Position numbers and translations under genes: made by a program. Below the pieces are notes generated by a model. It searched no databases. It was not told the DNA's origin and was given only the letters and a program-made list of their open reading frames with translations. From contig CM055092.1 in assembly GCA_029204225.1 (NCBI GenBank), forward strand, positions 84,908,694-84,972,693: 64,000 nucleotides of DNA, written 5' to 3'. Position 1 is the first letter of the stretch, and each line of letters begins with the position of its first letter. Below, in pieces: positions 56,746 to 64,000 of the stretch. This DNA is from Diphasiastrum complanatum (Eukaryota; Streptophyta; Lycopodiopsida; Lycopodiales; Lycopodiaceae).

Positions 56746-58101
56746 GAGCAACAATATTAAGGAAAGATTGCCGTATTTAGACATCAAAAAGCATCATGTC
56801 TAACTAGTAATGTATGTATTATATATTGTAGCGTACCCAAGGGGCCAAGGTTGTGCACACATTTTAGGTCTAGCTGTCCTGCAGACTTTTCTACTGATGT
56901 AGTTCCTAGCAAGTAGTGCTCTTTTAATTTAGCTAAGTTGCGTCACAAAGAATCTATTTTTGTAATATAACTGGCAATATTCATTTTTTTAGGCATACCA
57001 CTGCAAAAACACTTTAAAAGTGGGTAAAATGTTTCAAACGTTTGGATGATTTTTCCATTGAGCTTAACTGGGCCTCAAAACCATTAATAGAATCACAATA
57101 TCTACAAATATAATGCTAAGGCCCAGATTAGGCAGAAGGGGCAGATAATCATTGTAGTATTGTCATGCATGTCAGAGGACATCCGGATGGGTCACTCTTG
57201 AACTCAATGCACATGCATAATCAACCAAAATACAAGCCAATGCATTCAACAAATGATCTACGTTACTGCTCAGTTGAACAACGATGAATTTCTACTTCTA
57301 CTTTGCTGCAAAATGAACTAAAATCAGATCCTACACTGCTTTACTTGCATAAATTGACAAAACAAGAAACAAGAACTAATCTACAGCATTTTAGAAGTCC
57401 AAGAATCAAGAAACCAACCAGTCTTTTGATCCTTGGACATCCCAAGAACATCAAGAACTAGAATGTTAGAGAATATGCAAGATTTATGCCACATTTCTAG
57501 CCTATTTAGTTTACTTGAATGCTGGCTTCTACATTAATCCACAAGAAAACATGAAATCTAATCCACAACTAGGAAAGCAAGAAAACTAATCCACTCTAAA
57601 TCCACAACCACACACAATATGAATGGAAGGGCATGATCATAGGGGCATCACTCAAGAAAACCATCATGATCAAGGAGCTCAATGGATGCATCTAACTCAT
57701 GGAGACTCTTCTCATTTCAGCATGGAATTGATACAATACACAAAAAGCTCCTCTTCACAAAGAGGGAGTCTCTTAAATAAGCAAGAGAGCTCCTTAGGTG
57801 GCATCCTAGTGGAATTTTCACATTTCACAAATTACAAGTGAAATAATGCTCTCCACTAGAGGTCATCATCAAAAGGTGACTCACTCTACTTTCTTTAAGA
57901 GGGGTCTACTTGCATTTATTACATTTGCCTAGAAATACTAGTTTCTACATGGTCATTCCATCTTTCGGGATTCACCATGAGGCTTACGCAGTTCTTGCTT
58001 GTCATTACTACTAGTATTTCTCGGCTCTCATACTCGGATCTCAGTCTTCATTCGTCTCGTCTTCTCAGAGACCTCCTCGGTCTAAGGTGAGAGGTGCTCT
58101 T
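56746..58101. other. no gene recognised
   Basis: AT-rich sequence between Copia Q and Copia V with no recognisable coding frame or transposon domain. The short open frame 57623-57841 has no motif. The right edge is the insertion site of V; the expected target duplication at its left is CTCTT (58097-58101), with the right flank outside the window. Confidence 0.45.
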
Positions 58102-58838
58102 TGTGAAGAATTGAAAAAGATTATCTATGTTAGATATAGGGGTCTTATGTTTTTTACATCAAGCATCTAGGTGTAGGATGTTGATAGGAATAAATTTGGC
58201 ATAGATGACAAATTATGCATTTCCACTTGTAATGCCACTATTGAGCCAAAATAGAGTAAGAGACTAAACACTTGCTAATTAGAGTGTAGACAAGTGTAAA
58301 GTTTTTGTTTGATGAATTCCAAGAGGTCCAATAGGATATAGAGGTGGAACCTTGTGAGGTCCAATAGGAAATTGAGGTGTGCTTGAATGTAGTCCAATAG
58401 AATTAAGAGGTGCATAGATCAATGATCCAATAGGATCAAGAGGTGACAAAATGTGGTCCAATCATAGTTAAGCATAGTGGTAGCTCGTGGACCTACTAGT
58501 ATCATTGTACTCCTCATTTTGAAGTCAATTGATTTGGTGATTTCATGGATTTTGTGAGTTATTGGATTTCTAGCTTTCTCTCTCTACCCGAGAGCTCTTG
58601 ATGCATTTTCTCTCTCTACCCGAGGAGAGCAGCTTGTTTTTACTTAGATTATTTTTTGAATACTTCTTACACGTGTGAGTGAGAGTTGGAAGTGATTGAA
58701 TGCATGTAGTAGTGTGTTTTTGCCATAGGATTCAAGATTGATCTTGAATCTCAATCTAGTCTTGATCTTGGTGCATCTACACACCTTAAGAGATCACAAG
58801 TACATGTAGTGGACAGTCCACACGTGTGAAATTTAACA
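58102..58838 (+). repeat. 5' LTR of Copia V
   Basis: 737 bp, the same length as that of U. CCAAT boxes at 58328, 58361, 58394, 58427 and 58458. Confidence 0.97.
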
Positions 58839-58850
58839 TGGTATCAGATC
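58839..58850 (+). promoter_or_regulatory. primer binding site of Copia V
   Basis: TGGTATCAGATCC; one change from the PBS of U (TGGTATCAGAGCC). Confidence 0.93.
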
Positions 58851-59595
58851 CTACCTAAGGTTACTATGCATTTTGATCCATCTAAGTGAAAAAATTATCA
58901 TCAATCTTGAGCTAGAAGTTGTCAAGGCCCATTTTCCTAGCTATCTTGTTCAATCTTGGATCAAAAGAGATCAAAAGGACATTGATTGGGTCTGACCTGG
59001 TACTATACGGAATCAAGTGCTCAGACACGTGTGAGGAACATCCAATTTCAGTTTGGAAGTTCTCTCTCATGTTTGATCCATTTATCTTGCTTGATAACTT
59101 GTTTTGAAGCTATTTTTGTCTAGTTTCTGTTGCAATCAGTTTCATTCCATTTGGTTGAGTCAATCAAAAGTTATAACCTTTTGAAGAGAATTAGGTAGGG
59201 CACCTAGACCTGGGTGGACACATTTGGTTTGGTCAAAAGGTTGCTTGGTTGATCCAAAATCACAGTTGTATGCTTGCCAATCTCATCTATATGTGATCTA
59301 GGCACTGTTTTGAGATCTTAGCCATTTTGTTTCATGCAATATCATTGTATTTGAGTCAAATTTGGTTTCTTAGTGTATTTCACACGTGCTAAGAGTGTTA
59401 GATCCTAACTTTGCCTATACTCCATCATTTGATGTGAAATAGATCTTGTTTTAGAGAGATTTGAGTAGCTAGTGAGAATCAATTCACAAATTGTTGTAAG
59501 ATCTTTCATAGGAGGAGATAGTACTCAATTATTGGATCCTATTGAAAGTGTGTAACAACATTTATTGTTCATCATTTGAGTTTTCTTCACTTCGA

Positions 59596-61974
59596 ATGTC
59601 TTCAATGGGTTCATCCTTGTTGGAACCAAGTGAAAGATTGACCACTTCAAATTATTCAATTTGGAAAATGAGGATGGAGTCCATCTTGATCCTTCAAGAC
59701 GTGATGGACATAGTTCTTGGCCTTGAAGAAGAACCACAAGTTCTTCAAGAGGTTCAAAAATACAAAAAGAGAGCTAGGATGGCTCTCCACTACATTAAGA
59801 TGAATGTCTCTAATGAGATATTGAGGGAGATAGGTACTTGTACAACAGCCAAAGAAGCTTGGGATTGTCTCAAGACTATCTATGAGGCTAAGAATACCTC
59901 TAGGCTTCTCACTCTTAGGAATCAAATCTTTCAAAGTAGCCAAAAGAGTGATGAGAGTGCATCTAGTTATGTTTTGAGAGTAAAAGATATTCATAGAGAG
60001 CTTGCTTGCATTGGTGATTCCATCAATCAAAATGAGCTAGTTCAAGTCATTCTCAATGGCTTGAGAAGTGAAATTGATAAGCTTGTCCAATCCTATGCCA
60101 TTAAGGAGGAGCTACCAAGTTTGGAGGCTCTCCAAAGTGTGCTAATTTCAGAAGAATCAAGACAAGAGTACAAGCTCTTGAGGATGGACAAGCTTTCTCT
60201 CACTCATAATGATGGCAAAGCTCTCTTTGCCAAGGATAAGCACAAAGAGAGGAGCAAGAACCAACATCAACAATCCTCAAGCAAGGACAAAGTCAAATCC
60301 GAAGACAAAGATGAGGAGGAAGATGATTCCTCTAATGCTTCATCATCCAAGCTCAAGAAGAAGAAGAAGATCAAGTGCTTTTATTGTGGCAAGAAAGGTC
60401 ATTATGCCACCAATTACTTCAAAAAGAAGAATCAACTCAAGCAAGCCAATATTACCAATGAGAAGGAAGACACTATTGCAAGTGATGGAGAGGGATCTCT
60501 TATGGTCTCTAGTTTCTCATCTACTCCTTTCAAGAAGGACGACCTATGGTATATTGATAGTGGAGCCTCTTCACATATGTGTAGCTCCAAGGACTCTTTC
60601 TCCTCTATTGCACCTTATGATGGAGTGAAGAAATCAATATACACTGCAAATGATTTTGAATGTCCTATTGAAGGCATAGGGAACATTCTCTTGAAGCTTG
60701 CATCCTCTAAAGTTCTTTCTCTCTCTAGAGTTCTTTATGTACCTAAGCTTACCAAGAATCTTATTAGTGTTGGCCAATTGCTTGATAATGGCCTTGATGT
60801 AAAATTCAATGTTGATACTTGCACTATCAAGAAGAATGATGAGATACTTGCATTAGGATCTAGATTTGGTGGCATCTATAAACTAGATCCAAATGAGTAC
60901 GTGAATGCTTGTAATGTTGCTCTTGTGAACAAGCTCTCTATGGAGGAATTATGGCATAGGAGGTTGGGACATCCCAACTACAAATCCATGCTCTCTATGA
61001 TCAAAGAATCCAAAGCTATTGGCTTGCCAAAGTCATTCTCCAAGAAGATCAAGCCTTGTGAGGCTTGTGCTATTGCTAAATCTCACAAAAAGCCATTTAC
61101 AAGACCTTCTATCAAAAGCAAGCATCCTTTGGAGTTAATCCACTCAGATGTGCATTTCTCATCAACTACAAGCAAGGGAGGAGCCACTTGTTTTGTTACT
61201 TTCATTGATGATTACACAAGATTCACTTGGATATATCTTCTTGCTTCAAAATCTATGGTGTTTGATCATTTCCTTATTTTCAAAGCTTATGTAGAAAAGC
61301 AATTCTCATTCAAGATTAAAGCTCTTAGAAGTGATGGAGGTGGTGAATATATCTCCAATAAATTTCAAGTTTTTTGTGAGCTTGAAGGCATTAAAAGAGA
61401 GTTTTCTTGTGCCTACTCTCCATCTCAAAATGGAGTGGCCGAGAGAAAGAATAGATCTCTATGTGAATGTGCAAAATCTATGAGAATTGAGGCATCTTTG
61501 CCCAAAGATTTTTGGGGAGAAGCCATTAATTGTGCAAATTATCTTTGCAATAGGCTCACACATATAGCTCTTGGAGGAAAGTCACCATATAAAATCTTAT
61601 TTTTGAAGAAGCCTAAGGTTGATCACCTTAGAGTTTTTGGATGCTTATGCTTTGTCCATATTCCCTTGGAAACAAGGAAGAAGGAAGATCCTAGTGCATG
61701 CAAAGGGATCATGGTTGGATACTCATCCACCAAGAAGGCCTATAGAGTCTTTATACTCTCTACTTCTCAAGTTATTGAAAGTAGAGATGTTGTCTTTCAT
61801 GAAGATCACCACTCATCATTTAAAGAGGCCGAGATCAAGAAATCTATGGATGCATCATCAATTATTGATTTTGAAGACAATCATGATGTGATGGGGTCGA
61901 GATTTGAAGAAGACTCTCCTCGGATTTTTTCGAGCATGTGGAGCTTGTGGATCCTCCTTCCAACAAGTATGTGA
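59596..61974 (+). pseudogene. Copia V gag-protease-integrase frame
   Basis: It starts at ATG 59596 (MSSMGSSLLEPSERL). Open through UBN2 gag, a knuckle CFYCGKKGHYATNYF whose last Cys is Tyr (Cys in U), protease YIDSGASSHM and integrase with HRRLGHPNYKSM and the three acidic positions (HSDVHFSS, RSDGGGEY, GVAERKNRS). Near 61929 a ~200-bp segment present in U is replaced by a few filler bases, throwing the frame into a stop at 61974. The RT frame overlaps from 61938 in another phase. Confidence 0.94.
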
Positions 61975-63389
61975 TTGGTTGCAAGTGGGTATTTCGGATC
62001 AAGTTCAATCATGATGGCACCATCAACAAGCATAAAGCAAGATTATGTGCCAAAGGATTTGCTCAAATCCATGGTCTTGATTATGAGGAGACCTTTGCAC
62101 CCGTTGCAAAGATGGTGACAATAAGAATTCTTATTTCTCTTGCTTGTTTTTTCAAGTGGAAGTTGTTCCAATTAGATGTATCCAATGCTTTTCTAAATGG
62201 TTATCTTGAGGAGGAGATCTATATGGAACAACCTCAAGGATTCATCAAGGATGAGTCCAAAGTGTGCTTGCTCTTCAAAAGTCTTTATGGACTCAAGCAA
62301 GCACCAAGATCATGGTATTCAAGACTTAACTCTTTTCTTATCTCACTAGGATTTACTCTTAGTGACTATGATCCTTCCATGTATCTAAAGTTTGTTGATA
62401 GCAATATTGTCATTCTTCTAATTTATGTTGATGACATTATTCTTTGTGGAAGTTGTATCAAGCTAGTTGATGAAACCAAGCTAGCACTTGGATGTGAGTT
62501 TAAAATGCAAGATCTAGGAGAGATACATTACATCCTAGGCCTAGAAATTGATTTTTATGAAAATCATGTCTTTATATGCCAATCTAGATATGCTCACTCT
62601 ATGTTGGAAAAATTCCATATGGAAAATTCTAAGAGCATAGATACTCCAATGGAGCAAATTGTAAAAGATCCTAATAAAGGTGATGAAAGATCCTTTGAGG
62701 ACATCACACTTTTTAGGAGTCTTGTAGGCTCCTTGATTTGGCTTACCATTACTAGGCCCAATCTTAGTTTTTGTGTGCACAAATTGAGTCAATTTATGCA
62801 AGAACCTAAGATCTATCATTGGAAGATGGCCAAGAGGATTTTAAGATATGTATCTTCATCTTGTGATTATGGTCTACTCTATAAAAGTGAAGATCTATCC
62901 ATTATTGGCTACTCGGATTCGGACTTTGCAAGTGACAAGATGGATCAAAAGTCTATTAGTGCATACACTATCTTTCTTGGAGGCAATCTAACATCTTGGC
63001 TTTCCAAAAAGCAAGATACCATATCTCTCTCTTCATGTGAGGCCGAGTACAAAGCACTCACTACAACTACCAAAGAAGTGCTTTGGATCAAGAGGTTATT
63101 AATGGAACTAAAGTGCATCAAGGAGGATGATCTACCAATGATCAAGTGTGATAACATCTCGGCCCAAGCTCTTGCCAATAATCCCATATTTCATGCAAGA
63201 AGCAAGCACATAGAAGTGGCACACCATTTTGTGAGAGAAAAGCTTATTGGAAGAGAAATCTATTTGGAGCATGTCAACTCGTCCTCTTGTATTGCCGATC
63301 TACTCACCAAGCCTTTGAGCAAAAGTGCTTTCATCAAGCATAGATCTAATCTTGGAGTTATATCAAGATCAATGTTCAAATCTTCATAG
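61938..63389 (+). pseudogene. Copia V RT-RNase H frame
   Basis: Open from ELVDPPSNKYVIGCKWVF through KARLCAKGFAQ, LDVSNAFLNGYLEEE, YVDDIIL and RNase H (YSDSDFASDKMDQKS, LSSCEAEYKAL, ARSKHIEVAHHF) to TAG at 63387. It is intact internally, including the Cys codon that is a stop in U (44884), but lacks its own start and is out of phase with the upstream frame. Its enzymes would carry out cDNA synthesis and RNA strand removal. Confidence 0.94.
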
Positions 63390-63407
63390 ATAATTTTTTA
63401 GGAGGAG

Positions 63408-64000
63408 TGTGAAGAATTGAAAAAGATTATCTATGTTAGATATAGGGGTCTTATGTTTTTTACATCAAGCATCTAGGTGTAGGATGTTGATAGGAATAAA
63501 TTTGGCATAGATGGCAAATTATGCATTTCCACTTGTAATGCTACTATTGAGCCAAAATAGAGTAAGAGGCTAAACACTTGCTAATTAGAGTGTAGACAAG
63601 TGTAAAGTTTTTGTTTGATGAATTCCAAGAGGTCCAATAGGATATAGAGGTGGAACCTTGTGAGGTCCAATAGGAAATTGAGGTGTGCTTGAATATAGTC
63701 CAATAGAATTAAGAGGTGCATAGATCAATGATCCAATAGGATCAAGAGGTGACAAAATGTGGTCCAATCATAGTTAAGCATAGTGGTAGCTCGTGGACCT
63801 ACTAGTATCATTGTACTCCTCATTTTGGAGTCAATTGATTTGGTGATTTCATGGATTTTGTGAGTTATTGGATTTCTAGCTTTCTCTCTCTACCCGAGAG
63901 CTCTTGATGCATTTTCTCTCTCTACCCAAGAAGAGCAGCTTGTTTTTACTTAGATTATTTTTTGAATACTTCCTACACGTGTGAGTGAGAGTTGGAAGTG
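63408..64000 (+). repeat. 3' LTR of Copia V, truncated by window end
   Basis: 593 bp visible; about eight or nine substitutions from the 5' LTR, nearly all transitions. CCAAT boxes at 63634, 63667, 63700, 63733 and 63764. Confidence 0.95.

Larger units (their letters stand above)
58102..64000 (+). mobile_element. Copia V, sister of U, runs off the window
   Basis: 5' LTR 58102-58838, PBS 58839, coding region 59596-63389, PPT and 3' LTR from 63408 to the window end. At nucleotide level it is almost the same as U. Its gag, protease and integrase are open, but one deletion shifts the frame before RT. Confidence 0.96.

Noticed and set aside
57623-57841. 72-codon ORF between Q and V
   Set aside because: Low-complexity His/Gln/Ser composition, no motif or second copy.

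Overview
The window is repeat-dominated nuclear DNA of a land plant. The evidence is many Ty1/Copia LTR retrotransposons, most with a priming site matching the 3' end of initiator-Met tRNA, one large Ty3/Gypsy element with a Tat/Athila-like priming site, and one intronless pentatricopeptide-repeat (PPR) gene of the P class. The density and age range of nested insertions suggest a large, slowly purged genome such as a fern, lycophyte or gymnosperm. The species cannot be named from this sequence. There are no prokaryotic features, and I recognised no tRNA or rRNA genes.

Layout. 1-4122: minus-strand remains of a Gypsy element (RT fragment and accessory coiled-coil ORF) split by a truncated Copia element (A) that carries a 191-bp CT microsatellite. 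5549-9205: a complete 3.66-kb non-autonomous LTR element with perfect TSDs and no gag or pol. 10485-30250: a four-layer nest. Copia H (+) is interrupted by Copia M (-, TSD ATCTC); the 5' LTR of M is interrupted by Gypsy G (+, TSD GATCA); G is interrupted by Copia C (+). The 3' end of G carries a ~1.1-kb inversion which, when reversed in thought, restores both an accessory ORF (ORF X) and the 3' LTR. 30251-31594: Copia LTR and gag scraps (R, S). 32915-35422: the PPR gene, the only intact host-type gene I can support. 37245-37715: Copia RNase H relic. 38678-49888: Copia T (+), split by near-intact Copia U (40544-46756, TSD CTTAA). 50251-53883: Copia P (-), abutting Copia Q (+, 53886-56745), both of the H family. 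58102-64000: Copia V (+), a sister of U, running off the window.

Functionally the window holds one likely working gene, an organelle-targeted RNA-binding PPR protein, in a bed of transposons. All gag-pol frames have lesions: premature stops, frameshifts, and deletions often ending in short repeats. U and V are the youngest, with LTR pairs differing by only about 1-2% by eye. The most notable non-genic signals are the inverted 3' end of G with its unrecognised ORF X, five CCAAT boxes at 33-bp spacing in every U/V LTR, hairpin-rich tandem units in the M LTR, and a dispersed GCGAGAGTT motif flanking the Gypsy coding region.
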